Source of the DNA: Lachnospiraceae bacterium UBA4631
GTDB lineage: Bacteria > Bacillota > Clostridia > Lachnospirales > Lachnospiraceae
Direction: 5' to 3'
NCBI GenBank assembly: GCA_002406015.1
Contig: DHMX01000018.1
Coordinates: 1 to 36,409 of the forward strand
Length of the DNA: 36,409 bases
A model generated the notes under the pieces. That model saw only the letters and a program-made list of their open reading frames with translations. It was not told where the DNA came from and did no database searches. The position numbers were made by a program, and so were the translations under genes. This document shows positions 15,036 through 23,547 of the stretch, piece after piece (within the stretch, counting starts at the first letter, position 1; the number at the start of each line of letters is the position of its first letter).

Positions 15036-17558
15036 ATGAAGAATATAATAGTAAGGATTGTTGTACTGACAGCGGTATTTCTGGCAACAGTCTTTCTTGT
15101 AAATAAATGGGATAATGCAGGAATGGATGAGGTGACTGCTGAGATGGATCAGCCGACTCTGCCATTGGTGTATATGGAAGTGGGAGAGGATGAGGTGAAC
15201 TGTCTGCATGGCTACACCTCCTCCATTGATGTAGCGTTGTTTCACGATTCGATTACCCCGATTGGGACGAATCAGACGGTTCAGTTTCGAATTGAGGATG
15301 TTGGTGTTGATATTGATTCTGTAGGGTATGAAGTGCGAACTGTGGACGGAAGCTCTCTGATTGAGAATGGTTCTGTGGATGATTTGGAAAAGAATGAAGG
15401 TTCGTTTTATGCAACCACGAAGCTGCGAATGAATCTGACAGAGCTACAGGAGTATACATTTATTGCGTGTCTGAAGTTGAAGGACGGCAAGGAAGTAAAA
15501 TATTATACAAGATTAATTCCGTCTGATGAATTGCATACCAATCAGTTCTTGAAGTTTGTTATGGATTTTCATGAGGCAACCTTTGATAAGGAGAGCAATT
15601 CTGCGATTTCTAAGTACATTGAACCAAATGATACAGGGGAGAATGAAAATCTTGCACATATTGATATTCATTCTAATTATGAAACGATAACATGGGCGAA
15701 TCTGTCTACGATGAGAATTTCGCAAATGATACCAACCATTAAGGATATGGATCAGAATAATGCAACCATAGAGTTAAAGTATGTTGCCATATCCGGTGAT
15801 GTAGAGAATGCACAATACTTTAATGTGTCGGAGGAATACCGGGTACGTTATGTGGATGCCTCTACGATTTATCTGATGGATTATGACCGCTCGGTAGAGA
15901 GCATTTTTGACCGTTTTAATGTTAATACCGTGAAGAACTGGTTCTTTTTCGGAATTGCAGATATTGATAAATTCCAGTATCAGGTCAGTGATGAAAATGA
16001 GAAGGTGGCCTTTGTAAAAGAAGGACAGCTTTGGTATTATGATTATTCCAACACAAGAATTACGAAGGTGTTTGCATTCTGGCAGGATACACCGACGGAT
16101 GTCCGGACTGCATATGACCAGCATGGAATTAATATTGTGAAGCTGGATGATGACGGCAATATTGTGTTTACGGTATATGGATATATGAATCGGGGACAGC
16201 ATGAGGGTGAAAACGGTATTGCGGTGTATCGTTTTGTGGCTGCCACCAGTAAGCTGGAGGAGGTTTTGTTCTTAAGCTGTGATGAACCGTATGAGATTTT
16301 GAAGGAAGATGCGTCAAAGCTGACGTATTTAAATGAACAGGGAGAATTTTTCTATCTGTTGGGAAACAATGTCATGAAAATAGATTTGGAAACGAAGGAA
16401 TCCAGTTATGTGATTCATGAGATTCCGAAGGAATATTTGGCAGTTTCCGGAAGTGAGTTCTTATTGGCATATCCGAATGCAACGATTGATAGAGACAGTA
16501 CACAGTTGACCATTTTGAATCTTGAGACCTATGAGGAGCATACAATAGATGCCGGAAGCGGACAACGGATAAAGGCACTGGGCTTCATAGAAAATGATTT
16601 GGTATATGGTCTTGCAAATGAATCGGATGTGGTGCTGAATACAGACGGCAGCAGCATTTTCCCGATGCATACCTTGAAAATAACAACTCTGGAAAATGAA
16701 GTTGTAAAGGAATACTCAAAGTCCGGTGTATATGTTATGAATGCCCATCCGGTTAATCAGGTAATTTATCTGGACCGGGCAACCAAGTCCGGAGATAATT
16801 ATATTGAGGAAACCGATGACTTCATTACCTTTAAGGAGGCAGACGAGCAGGGAATCCAGGTGAGCTATCAATATACCTATGACGGATATAATCAGCTCTA
16901 TATGATATTCCCGAACTATATGTATGTAACCTCTATTCCGCAATTAATTATTACAAAGGAAGTAATTGAGGATACAAACAAAACGATTGCAGTTGACAGT
17001 GGTGAAAAATCAGGGCGGTATTATGTGTACGCGCAAGGCGGTATGCAAGGCTCTTATTCTTCTGCAAGACAGGCGGTATTGGCGGCAAATGAAGCAGGCG
17101 GTCTGGCATTGGACAGCAACGGAAATTGTATCTGGAAGATTAGCGGATTATTAGAATATGCAGGAGTGGCAGACGAAATACAAGAGACAACCTGCGAATC
17201 TCCGGCGGATTCCTTGCAGGAGTGCGTTGAGATTATTTTACAATATGAAGATGTGGAATTGCCGGAAGCCATGGACTTATCAGGCAATCCGGATGATGTA
17301 CTGGAACGCTATCTTGGAAAGACCGGTGTGAATCTGGTTGGCTGTGATGTAGATAATGCACTGTTCTATTTATGTCAGGGAGCACCGGTAATCGCGAAGC
17401 TGGATGCGGACACCTATGTGTTGATTATCAGCTATAATTCAGCAACTATCCGGTATTATAATCCGGTAACAGGTGAGGAGCATCGGGAGGAACGGTATCT
17501 GATTGAGAATACATTTGCCGAACAGGGAAATCAGTTCTTCACATATGTACACGAATAA
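15036..17558 (+). CDS. Large membrane-anchored extracytoplasmic protein with C39-like tail
   Basis: An 840-aa protein. An N-terminal TM helix (IIVRIVVLTAVFLATVFLV, ~4-22) is followed by a long extracytoplasmic region with many beta-strand/turn segments and internal stretches that look like a degenerate beta-propeller (~310-560; KEGQLWYYDYSNTRITKVF, NIVFTVYGYMNRG). Residues ~655-710 (YYVYAQGGMQGSYSSARQA) are followed by a C-terminal ~130 residues that read like a C39-like papain fold: a TCESPADSL segment at the Cys position, then GAPVIAKLDADTYVLIISYN and YYNPVTG. The expected His is absent, so protease activity is doubtful. ATG 15036 has AGGAG 10 nt upstream; the longer alternative, ATG 14967, overlaps the previous gene and lacks a ribosome site. 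Confidence 0.7.
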   Translation: MKNIIVRIVVLTAVFLATVFLVNKWDNAGMDEVTAEMDQPTLPLVYMEVGEDEVNCLHGYTSSIDVALFHDSITPIGTNQTVQFRIEDVGVDIDSVGYEVRTVDGSSLIENGSVDDLEKNEGSFYATTKLRMNLTELQEYTFIACLKLKDGKEVKYYTRLIPSDELHTNQFLKFVMDFHEATFDKESNSAISKYIEPNDTGENENLAHIDIHSNYETITWANLSTMRISQMIPTIKDMDQNNATIELKYVAISGDVENAQYFNVSEEYRVRYVDASTIYLMDYDRSVESIFDRFNVNTVKNWFFFGIADIDKFQYQVSDENEKVAFVKEGQLWYYDYSNTRITKVFAFWQDTPTDVRTAYDQHGINIVKLDDDGNIVFTVYGYMNRGQHEGENGIAVYRFVAATSKLEEVLFLSCDEPYEILKEDASKLTYLNEQGEFFYLLGNNVMKIDLETKESSYVIHEIPKEYLAVSGSEFLLAYPNATIDRDSTQLTILNLETYEEHTIDAGSGQRIKALGFIENDLVYGLANESDVVLNTDGSSIFPMHTLKITTLENEVVKEYSKSGVYVMNAHPVNQVIYLDRATKSGDNYIEETDDFITFKEADEQGIQVSYQYTYDGYNQLYMIFPNYMYVTSIPQLIITKEVIEDTNKTIAVDSGEKSGRYYVYAQGGMQGSYSSARQAVLAANEAGGLALDSNGNCIWKISGLLEYAGVADEIQETTCESPADSLQECVEIILQYEDVELPEAMDLSGNPDDVLERYLGKTGVNLVGCDVDNALFYLCQGAPVIAKLDADTYVLIISYNSATIRYYNPVTGEEHREERYLIENTFAEQGNQFFTYVHE

Positions 17559-17576
17559 GGAAAAGGAACAAGAGGC

Positions 17577-18329
17577 ATGGCAGGAATGGATGAACAGCAG
17601 CTCATAAAGCGTTTTTCGGAGCTGGCAGAGCAGAGTTATCAAAACAGTACATTTTATTTTACGGATTTTCTATCCCCATCGGATGCCGCATTGGTATATT
17701 CTGTAGTGAATGAAGCGGAGATTTCGCTGTGGGGCGGTGCGGAAGGCTGTGAACGGGAAATGATACGATTTGGAAATGCAGAGGATTTGGGATATGAGAT
17801 TCCGTTTCCGATTCAGATTCTTCGTGTGGAGCCGTTGCTTAAGAAATTTGCGGACGAGTTAAATCACAGAGATTTTCTTGGAGCAATTATGAATCTGGGA
17901 ATTGAGCGGGATACCGTTGGAGATATTGTTGTGAAGGATAAGGTTGCATATGTGTTTGTAGTAGAGCGGATTGCCGAATTTATTCTTGAGAATCTGAAGC
18001 AAGTGAAGCATACGCATATGAAATGTCAGATAATTGAAGAGATGCCGGAGGAGGTTAAGCCGCACTTAGAGGCGGAGATATTGACGGTATCATCTATTCG
18101 GCTGGATGCAATTATAGCCAAACTGTACCGATTATCACGCAGTCAGGCATTGGAGCTGTTTCGTAGGAAATTCATTCTGCTGAATGGGCGGATTATGGAA
18201 AATAACAGCGGAACACCGGATATGGGTGATGCAGTTGCGGTGAGAGGATACGGTAAATTTATATTTCAGGGGATTCAGCATGAGACACAGAAGGGAAAGT
18301 ATGCGGTGCTGGTGCAGCGGTACATTTGA
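17577..18329 (+). CDS. ylmH: YlmH-like S4-domain RNA-binding protein
   Basis: A 250-aa protein with the YlmH layout. The N-terminal domain (~15-85) has FTDFLSPSDAALV and GGAEGCEREMIRFG. A middle domain has HRDFLGAIMNLGIERDTVGDIVV (a strong family signature), and a C-terminal S4 domain (~178-240) has SSIRLDAIIAKLYRLSRSQA and FILLNG. YlmH homologues bind ribosomal particles and have been linked to ribosome-associated quality control in Bacillus. The start could be ATG 17577 or the in-frame ATG 17586; AAAAGGAA favours the first. It follows the previous gene by 18 nt. Confidence 0.9.
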   Translation: MAGMDEQQLIKRFSELAEQSYQNSTFYFTDFLSPSDAALVYSVVNEAEISLWGGAEGCEREMIRFGNAEDLGYEIPFPIQILRVEPLLKKFADELNHRDFLGAIMNLGIERDTVGDIVVKDKVAYVFVVERIAEFILENLKQVKHTHMKCQIIEEMPEEVKPHLEAEILTVSSIRLDAIIAKLYRLSRSQALELFRRKFILLNGRIMENNSGTPDMGDAVAVRGYGKFIFQGIQHETQKGKYAVLVQRYI

Positions 18330-18348
18330 TTAAGGAGAGATTTCATTT

Positions 18349-18525
18349 ATGGCAGATTTGTGTGATAACTGTATGAATTATGAATATGATGAGGACTATG
18401 AATGCTATACCTGTTTAATGGAACTGGATGAAGACGAAATGAGCCGGTTTTTAAGCGGGAATTATCGGGATTGCCCATATTATCAGCAGGGGGATGAATA
18501 TAAGATTGTCCGTCATCAGATGTAA
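18349..18525 (+). CDS. DUF6472-like cysteine-rich miniprotein
   Basis: A 58-aa acidic protein with two CxxC-type pairs and one more cysteine (CDNC, CYTC, DCPYY). The pattern ELDEDEMSRFL, then CPYY, then GDEYKIVRHQM matches what I recall of the DUF6472 family of Lachnospiraceae, which is thought to bind metal; family name from memory. AAGGAGA (18332-18338) lies 10 nt before the ATG, and the gene follows ylmH by only 19 nt. It is short but has clear coding character. Confidence 0.75.
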   Translation: MADLCDNCMNYEYDEDYECYTCLMELDEDEMSRFLSGNYRDCPYYQQGDEYKIVRHQM

Positions 18526-18605
18526 ATGAAGTAAATAGGGCAAATAAAGTAGTAGATAAATAAGGAATCGCATATATTTGTAAAAAACGAGAGGACATAA
18601 ATGCC

Positions 18606-19061
18606 TTGACGTGGAAGCAAATTATTGGGATTCTTTTTTTGTGCCTTTGTCTGGCAATAGGCGTGATGCCGATTCTGAGTGGCTGCAGTCCGGAAGGGCA
18701 GAAGACTTCTTCTGAGGACACCGCGGTTGCATTGGATTTTACTGTGTGTGAAGAGGACCGTCTGCCAAAGGAGCTGGTAGAAATTATTGAGGAAAAAAAG
18801 GATGCTCCGTTCAAGCTGACATTTTCTACCCGCGAATATATGTATATTGTGGTTGGCTATGGACCGCAGAAGAGAGGAAACTGTTGTGTGACGGTGAATG
18901 CGTTATGCCGAACCGAAGATGCGGTCTATATTGATACGAATCTGATAGGTGCGGATATAGAGGGGAGTATGGATATGGGAATTACATACCCATATGTAGC
19001 TGTGAAATGTGAAAATCAAAATCTTCCGGTCATATATCAACCGCTTGAAAATAGTTATTAA
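18606..19061 (+). CDS. Lipoprotein with PrcB_C-like domain
   Basis: A 151-aa predicted lipoprotein. A hydrophobic signal ends in the lipobox LSGC (24-27), so Cys27 is the probable lipidated residue. Residues ~60-145 resemble the PrcB C-terminal (protease complex-inhibitor-like) domain: STREYMYIVVGYGPQKRGN, a middle strand pair, and YPYVAVKCENQNLPVIY. The start is TTG 18606, since the ATG at 18601 is followed at once by a stop in its own frame; a GAGAGGA site lies about 10 nt upstream. It acts on the outer face of the membrane. Its target is unknown; the next gene suggests an envelope or spore context. Confidence 0.7.
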   Translation: MTWKQIIGILFLCLCLAIGVMPILSGCSPEGQKTSSEDTAVALDFTVCEEDRLPKELVEIIEEKKDAPFKLTFSTREYMYIVVGYGPQKRGNCCVTVNALCRTEDAVYIDTNLIGADIEGSMDMGITYPYVAVKCENQNLPVIYQPLENSY

Positions 19062-19154
19062 GGAATATTTTAGTGAACGATTCATAGAATAGTATCAGCG
19101 TAAAGGAATGATTTGTGGTGCAGTGACCCACAAGATAGGAAAGGGGTAGAAAAT

Positions 19155-20705
19155 ATGCAGTTAGTGAAGAAGGAAATCCGGACCAACAATCACAAAGTGT
19201 CAAAGCTAATGCAGCTTACAATAGATGAAGATTATAATGTATCGGACAGTCGGCAGGATATAGATAAAATTATTATCAGTCAGGGGCAGGCGGTCATTGA
19301 TGCTACAGAACCAATGGTAGACCGAATACAGGTCAAGGGACATGTTGCATATAAGCTTCTTTACTCTGTGGCAAAGGCAGAGGGAGAAATGGATGCTATG
19401 GAGGGGAGTGTTCCGTTTGAAGAAACCATACAGGTGGATGATTTGCTTCCATCCTATGATACCACCGTAAGCTGTGACATGGAGGATTTGACGATTTCCA
19501 TGATACACTCCAGAAAGATAGCGGTAAAAGGTCTGATTCAGATTAAGATAGAGGTAACGGAGCAGGATGTTGTAGAGGGAGCAGACGGAATTGAAAACGG
19601 AGAAAATATTCAATGTATGTATAAAAAGCTTCCGTACACCCGCACTGTCTGCGACCAGAAGGATGTGTTCCGCGTAAGGGAAGCGGTTTCTATTCCGCAG
19701 AACAAGCCGAATATAAGGAGGTTAATCTGGCATTCGGTTACGGTAAATGAAGTTGAAACAAAGCCATTGGATAACAAAATAGGAATCCATGGGGAGCTGG
19801 AGGTATTCCTGATTTATCGTGCGGAGGAGCAGATGCCGTTGCAATATCTGAATCTGGATATTCCGTTTTCGGGTGAAGTGGATTGCATTGGCTCCATGGA
19901 GGGCATGACCGCGGATATTGGCATTGTGCTGGGAGAGACACAGGTGGTAGTAGAGCCTGACGCTGACGGAGAGGAACGGATACTGAATCTGGAGGCAAAT
20001 CTTGAGTTGGAAATCCGCATTTATCAGGAAGAGGAAATGCAGCTTCTGGGCGATATGTTCTCGACCACTGCCTGCATTGACACCGAAACGGAAACCTTTG
20101 ATTATGAATCCCTGCTTACCCGCAACAACGCTAAGACGCGGATTGTTGAGCGTTTGAAACGAAAGGAAAATCAGCCGGGAATTTTGCAGGTATGTTATGT
20201 AGAGGGCAGTGTTAAGGTTGATGATACAAAAACAACGGAAGACGGTTTAGTGGTAGAGGGGGCAGTCGAGGTTCGGATTCTCTATATAGCAGAGGATGAC
20301 GCAAGACCGATGAATGCGTTGACCGGATTTCTGCCGTTTACATATTTGGTAGAGGCAAAGGATATGTCTCCGGATGCAATCTATCGGATTCGGCCTACCT
20401 TGGAACAAATCAGCAGTATTATGCTGGGAAATGATGAGGTTGAAATTAAGGCGGTTGTGAACTTAAGCATCATTGCATTTGCCAGAAAGCAGTGCAAGGC
20501 AATTACCGATATGCATGTATCAGAGATTGATTATGAGAAAATGAATCAAATGGCAGGTATTATCGGATATATGGTTCAGGAGGAGGATACGCTGTGGAAT
20601 ATAGCGAAGCAATACTATTCATCCATTGATTCTATTAGGAAAGTCAATCAATTGGAGCGGGATGAGTTAACTCCGGGACAGAAATTAATCATAGTAAAGG
20701 GTTAG
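19155..20705 (+). CDS. SPOCS (DUF3794) repeat and LysM protein, spore envelope-type
   Basis: A 516-aa protein with three SPOCS/DUF3794 repeats (about residues 35-145, 180-290 and 330-440; each with a VKG/IHG strand followed by YL/YRAEE-type patterns) and a C-terminal LysM domain (~465-514: GYMVQEEDTLWNIAKQYYS, then LTPGQKLIIVK). SPOCS domains occur in spore-coat and spore-morphogenesis proteins, and LysM binds peptidoglycan, so a role at the forespore cortex/coat is the best guess. It implies that the organism, or its recent ancestor, sporulates. ATG 19155 is chosen over ATG 19113 because AAAGGGG lies just upstream. I could not identify a sporulation-sigma promoter with confidence. Confidence 0.88.
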   Translation: MQLVKKEIRTNNHKVSKLMQLTIDEDYNVSDSRQDIDKIIISQGQAVIDATEPMVDRIQVKGHVAYKLLYSVAKAEGEMDAMEGSVPFEETIQVDDLLPSYDTTVSCDMEDLTISMIHSRKIAVKGLIQIKIEVTEQDVVEGADGIENGENIQCMYKKLPYTRTVCDQKDVFRVREAVSIPQNKPNIRRLIWHSVTVNEVETKPLDNKIGIHGELEVFLIYRAEEQMPLQYLNLDIPFSGEVDCIGSMEGMTADIGIVLGETQVVVEPDADGEERILNLEANLELEIRIYQEEEMQLLGDMFSTTACIDTETETFDYESLLTRNNAKTRIVERLKRKENQPGILQVCYVEGSVKVDDTKTTEDGLVVEGAVEVRILYIAEDDARPMNALTGFLPFTYLVEAKDMSPDAIYRIRPTLEQISSIMLGNDEVEIKAVVNLSIIAFARKQCKAITDMHVSEIDYEKMNQMAGIIGYMVQEEDTLWNIAKQYYSSIDSIRKVNQLERDELTPGQKLIIVKG

Positions 20706-20746
20706 GAATGAGAGTGCATGCGTTTGGTAATACTAGTGTTCAGAGG

Positions 20747-20775
20747 TTGCGGCAAAAAAGAAATTGTACTATACT
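20747..20775 (+). promoter_or_regulatory. Probable promoter of the M18 aminopeptidase gene
   Basis: TTGCGG (20747-20752) and TATACT (20770-20775) are 17 bp apart, about 45 bp before the start codon. The gap upstream (20706-20746) shows no terminator. Confidence 0.5.
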
Positions 20776-20819
20776 GAATGCAATAATAATATCAGTAATA
20801 TGACAGGAGGCAATCATAG

Positions 20820-22199
20820 ATGGAACGACCAAACGCATGGAAGACTTACACGAAAAAGCAATTAAAGGAATTGGAGACATTAAATGAGCATTATCGTGCA
20901 TTTCTGAATGTTGGTAAGACAGAGCGGGAATGTATCACCGAGATAGTGAAGCAGGCTGAAGCTGCCGGTTACGTGAATCTTGAAGAAATACAGGCTAAGA
21001 AGCAGTCGGTGAAAGCAGGAGACAAGGTATATGCTGTATGCATGAAAAAGACCATTGCATTATTTCATATAGGAACAAATCCGATGGATGCGGGAATGAA
21101 TATACTGGGTGCCCATATTGATTCCCCTCGCATGGACATAAAGCAGAACCCATTATATGAAAATGGAGATATGGCGTATCTGGATACACACTATTATGGT
21201 GGTATCAAGAAGTATCAGTGGGTGACTCTGCCATTGGCTATCCATGGAGTTGTAGTGAAAAAGGATGGTTCGGTTATAGATGTAGTGATTGGTGAAAAGG
21301 AAAATGACCCGGTATTCTGCGTAACGGATTTGCTGATTCATCTTGCGGGAGAGCAGCAGGAGAAAAAGGCGAATAAAGTCATTGAAGGTGAGAATCTGGA
21401 CATTTTGTTCGGAAGTATCCCTTTGAAGGAGGAAGAAAAAGAGGGAGTAAAGAAGAATGTATTAAAGCTTCTAAAGGAACAGTATGATATGGAGGAAGAG
21501 GATTTCCTCTCGGCAGAATTGGAAGTAGTTCCGGCAGGAAAGGCAAGAGAAGCCGGAATAGACCGCAGTATGATTCTGGCATATGGACAAGATGACAGAG
21601 TCTGTGCGTATACATCGCTGGTAGCAATGCTGGAGGTGAATGAAGTCAAAAGAACCACATGCTGTCTGCTGACTGACAAGGAAGAAATCGGCAGTGTGGG
21701 TGCAACCGGTATGCAATCCAGATTTTTTGAAAATACTGTGGCAGAGCTGTTGGACGCTATGGGGGATTATTCTGAGCTGACCCTGCGCAGATGCCTGAAA
21801 AATTCCCGTATGCTATCCTCAGATGTAAGTGCAGCCTATGACCCGTTATACGCTGCCGCCTATGAGAAGAATAACGCCGCATATTTTGGCAGGGGCATGG
21901 TATTTAATAAGTTCACCGGTTCCAGGGGAAAGTCTGGCTCAAACGATGCCAATGCGGAGTATATCGGAGTATTAAGAAAAATATTGGATGATAACCATGT
22001 AGCATATCAGACCGCCGAGCTTGGCAAGGTAGACATTGGTGGTGGCGGAACCATCGCATATATTCTGTCCTTATATGGTATGGAAGTGATTGATAGTGGT
22101 GTGGCAGTGCTTAACATGCATGCACCTTGGGAAGTGACCAGCAAGGCAGATATATATGAAACAAAGAAGGGATATGTGGCATTTTTGAAGAATGCGTAA
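20820..22199 (+). CDS. M18 family metallo-aminopeptidase
   Basis: A 459-aa cytoplasmic zinc aminopeptidase of the M18 (aspartyl aminopeptidase-like) family. Metal-ligand and catalytic motifs are all present: GAHIDSPR (97-104), YGQDDRVCAY, TDKEEIGSVGATG with the catalytic Glu pair, SSDVSAAYDP, DIGGGGTIA and the terminal LNMHAPWE. Length is normal for the family. CAGGAGG (20804-20810) precedes the ATG. It appears to be a single-gene unit with its own promoter and the terminator at 22236-22280. It trims N-terminal residues from peptides, and the exact specificity cannot be read from the sequence. Confidence 0.93.
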   Translation: MERPNAWKTYTKKQLKELETLNEHYRAFLNVGKTERECITEIVKQAEAAGYVNLEEIQAKKQSVKAGDKVYAVCMKKTIALFHIGTNPMDAGMNILGAHIDSPRMDIKQNPLYENGDMAYLDTHYYGGIKKYQWVTLPLAIHGVVVKKDGSVIDVVIGEKENDPVFCVTDLLIHLAGEQQEKKANKVIEGENLDILFGSIPLKEEEKEGVKKNVLKLLKEQYDMEEEDFLSAELEVVPAGKAREAGIDRSMILAYGQDDRVCAYTSLVAMLEVNEVKRTTCCLLTDKEEIGSVGATGMQSRFFENTVAELLDAMGDYSELTLRRCLKNSRMLSSDVSAAYDPLYAAAYEKNNAAYFGRGMVFNKFTGSRGKSGSNDANAEYIGVLRKILDDNHVAYQTAELGKVDIGGGGTIAYILSLYGMEVIDSGVAVLNMHAPWEVTSKADIYETKKGYVAFLKNA

Positions 22200-22235
22200 T
22201 GAATGTAAAATCATATAAATGCGGTAAATAAATGA

Positions 22236-22280
22236 GGCAGAGTCAGTCGTGTGAGGTGCGGCTGGCTCTGCTGTTTTTAT
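22236..22280 (+). terminator. Intrinsic terminator after the M18 gene
   Basis: A 13-bp stem with two G-U pairs (22237-22249 against 22259-22271) and a 9-nt loop is followed by TGTTTTTAT. It separates the housekeeping region from the secretion locus. Confidence 0.85.
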
Positions 22281-22370
22281 AGGGAACATTTTAAAAAATG
22301 AGAATGTGAAACAAAAATAATGAGCAAACTGTTTAAAAAAGAGGATTATTTAAAAATATACAAAAATGTA

Positions 22371-22399
22371 TTGAAATTTTGTGAAAAATAGGTAATAAT
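22371..22399 (+). promoter_or_regulatory. Probable promoter of the type VII secretion locus
   Basis: TTGAAA (22371-22376) and AATAAT (22394-22399) are 17 bp apart in very A/T-rich DNA, about 85 bp before the first WXG100-like gene. The leader holds an 8-codon frame (22435-22461) after a GGGG run, too short to call a gene. I see nothing else in 22281-22483. Confidence 0.5.
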
Positions 22400-22483
22400 A
22401 GAAATTGGAAAAATCATGATACGGATGGGGTATTATGAAAAAGCACCAAACGATTAAATAAAAAACAATGAGGAGGAATTAAA

Positions 22484-22792
22484 ATGGCACTTGTAGTAAA
22501 ATACGAAGAAATTCGGAGTAATGTTATCCCGGCACTGGAACAAGATTTGGAGGAAATGCAGAATATACATAAAAACTTGAAAGATACAGTAGAGACTCTT
22601 TCTTCTACTTATATGGCGGGTGAAGCATCTGTAGCATATGCTGAAGAATTTGAGGTTGAGATTGCAAAAATATTTATGAAAATGGAAGGTAATATTCAAG
22701 CATATACCAAACAGCTTGATGACATTTGTAATAAGTTTGAAGCTAAGGATGTAGAGATTTCAGGAGTACTTAATAGCAATATTGTATCGTAA
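22484..22792 (+). CDS. WXG100-like protein 1 with Met in place of Trp
   Basis: A 102-aa all-helical protein with the size and hairpin layout of ESAT-6/WXG100 type VII substrates. The turn reads Y43-M44-A-G-E-A-S-V-A-Y52, which lines up with W-x-G-x-A-x-x-A-F if Met44 takes the Trp place. It begins the locus and has a strong AGGAGGA site. The N-terminal pattern (YEEI ... VIPALEQ) is shared with the next two genes. It is probably secreted as a dimer, or serves as a secretion partner, through the EssC machine at 30320-34849. No YxxxD/E export signal was found near its end. Confidence 0.72.
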   Translation: MALVVKYEEIRSNVIPALEQDLEEMQNIHKNLKDTVETLSSTYMAGEASVAYAEEFEVEIAKIFMKMEGNIQAYTKQLDDICNKFEAKDVEISGVLNSNIVS

Positions 22793-22828
22793 GAATTGTG
22801 TAGTTTTATAATATAGGAGGAAAATGTA

Positions 22829-23125
22829 ATGGCAAAGATAGAAGTTAATTACGAGGCGATTGAGCAGGATACAATTCCTGCCATGCAGAGAGCAGAAAGT
22901 GATATTGAAGCATTATATAATCATATGGATAAAGCAGTTAAATCCCTGAAAGGATATATGGAAGCGGAATCAGCAGAAGCATATGTAACGGAGTTTGAAT
23001 CTTTGTTAGGACCGGATATTAAAAAATTAGAGGAACTGACATCTGAATATTATCAACAATTGCAGCAGGTAGTTAAGAATTTTGCAGACCTTGATAAAGA
23101 GATGCATGATATGATTTCATTCTAG
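22829..23125 (+). CDS. WXG100-like protein 2 with Met in place of Trp
   Basis: A 98-aa helical hairpin protein, paralogous to its neighbour at 23227. Both have INY/IDY near the N-terminus, a TIP-x-M segment at residues 15-19, YMEAESA-x-AY (43-52), DIKK-x-EE and QLQQV. The turn is M44-E-A46, so both Trp and Gly of the WXG motif are substituted. AGGAGGA lies 8 nt before the ATG. A terminator-like hairpin stands after it (23158-23200), so this gene and the first would be made in excess of the rest of the operon. Secretion substrate or partner by inference from family and context. Confidence 0.72.
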   Translation: MAKIEVNYEAIEQDTIPAMQRAESDIEALYNHMDKAVKSLKGYMEAESAEAYVTEFESLLGPDIKKLEELTSEYYQQLQQVVKNFADLDKEMHDMISF

Positions 23126-23157
23126 TTTATAGGGATAGAGAGAATGAGTATGTGATG

Positions 23158-23200
23158 GACAGGAGATGGGTAGTGATTTGCCTGTCTCCTGTCTGTTTTT
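23158..23200 (+). terminator. Intra-operon terminator/attenuator hairpin
   Basis: GACAGGAGA (23158-23166) pairs perfectly with TCTCCTGTC (23185-23193); the inner bases TGGG/CCTG can extend the stem with wobble pairs. TGTTTTTA follows. It lies between the second and third WXG100-like genes of a same-strand cluster, so partial termination is the natural reading. Confidence 0.75.
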
Positions 23201-23226
23201 ACAAAGGGATGAAAGGAATATATAAA

Positions 23227-23523
23227 ATGTTAAATTTGAAAATTGATTATGACTCTATTGCAACAGCTACTATTCCGGAAATGAAAAGGTATGAGCAGGA
23301 GCTTCAGGCACTTTCCGGACATATGGAAAAAACGATTGAGTCATTAGGAAATTATATGGAGGCTGAAAGTGCAAATGCGTATTATGTCGAATTTGTAGAG
23401 GTCATAAGTGTTGATATTAAAAAAATGGAGGAAATGGTTGCAGAATATCGCAGACAGCTACAACAGGTGCTTGAACAGTTTGAATCTACGGATTATACAG
23501 TAGCAAATATGATTAAGGTTTAG
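23227..23523 (+). CDS. WXG100-like protein 3 with Met in place of Trp
   Basis: A 98-aa protein closely resembling protein 2 along its whole length, with the same Y43-M44-E-A-E-S-A-N-A-Y52 turn. It is first after the intra-operon hairpin, so its output may differ from its paralogue's. ATG 23227 is chosen because AAAGGAA (23212-23218) precedes it by 8 nt; the frame is open back to 23152, but that part runs through the hairpin and reads like non-coding sequence. Probably a WXG100-family partner or substrate of the type VII machine. Confidence 0.72.
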   Translation: MLNLKIDYDSIATATIPEMKRYEQELQALSGHMEKTIESLGNYMEAESANAYYVEFVEVISVDIKKMEEMVAEYRRQLQQVLEQFESTDYTVANMIKV

Positions 23524-23547
23524 GGGGGCATAAGGGGGAGAATGGAA

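Noticed and set aside
19062..19154. Sporulation-sigma promoter before the SPOCS/LysM gene
   Set aside because: Some A/T patterns resemble sigma-E/G elements, but no -35/-10 pair with correct spacing was convincing.
22435..22461. 8-codon leader-like frame before the type VII operon
   Set aside because: It has a GGGG run upstream but no repeated regulatory codons and no attenuator hairpin directly after it; it may be chance in A/T-rich DNA.
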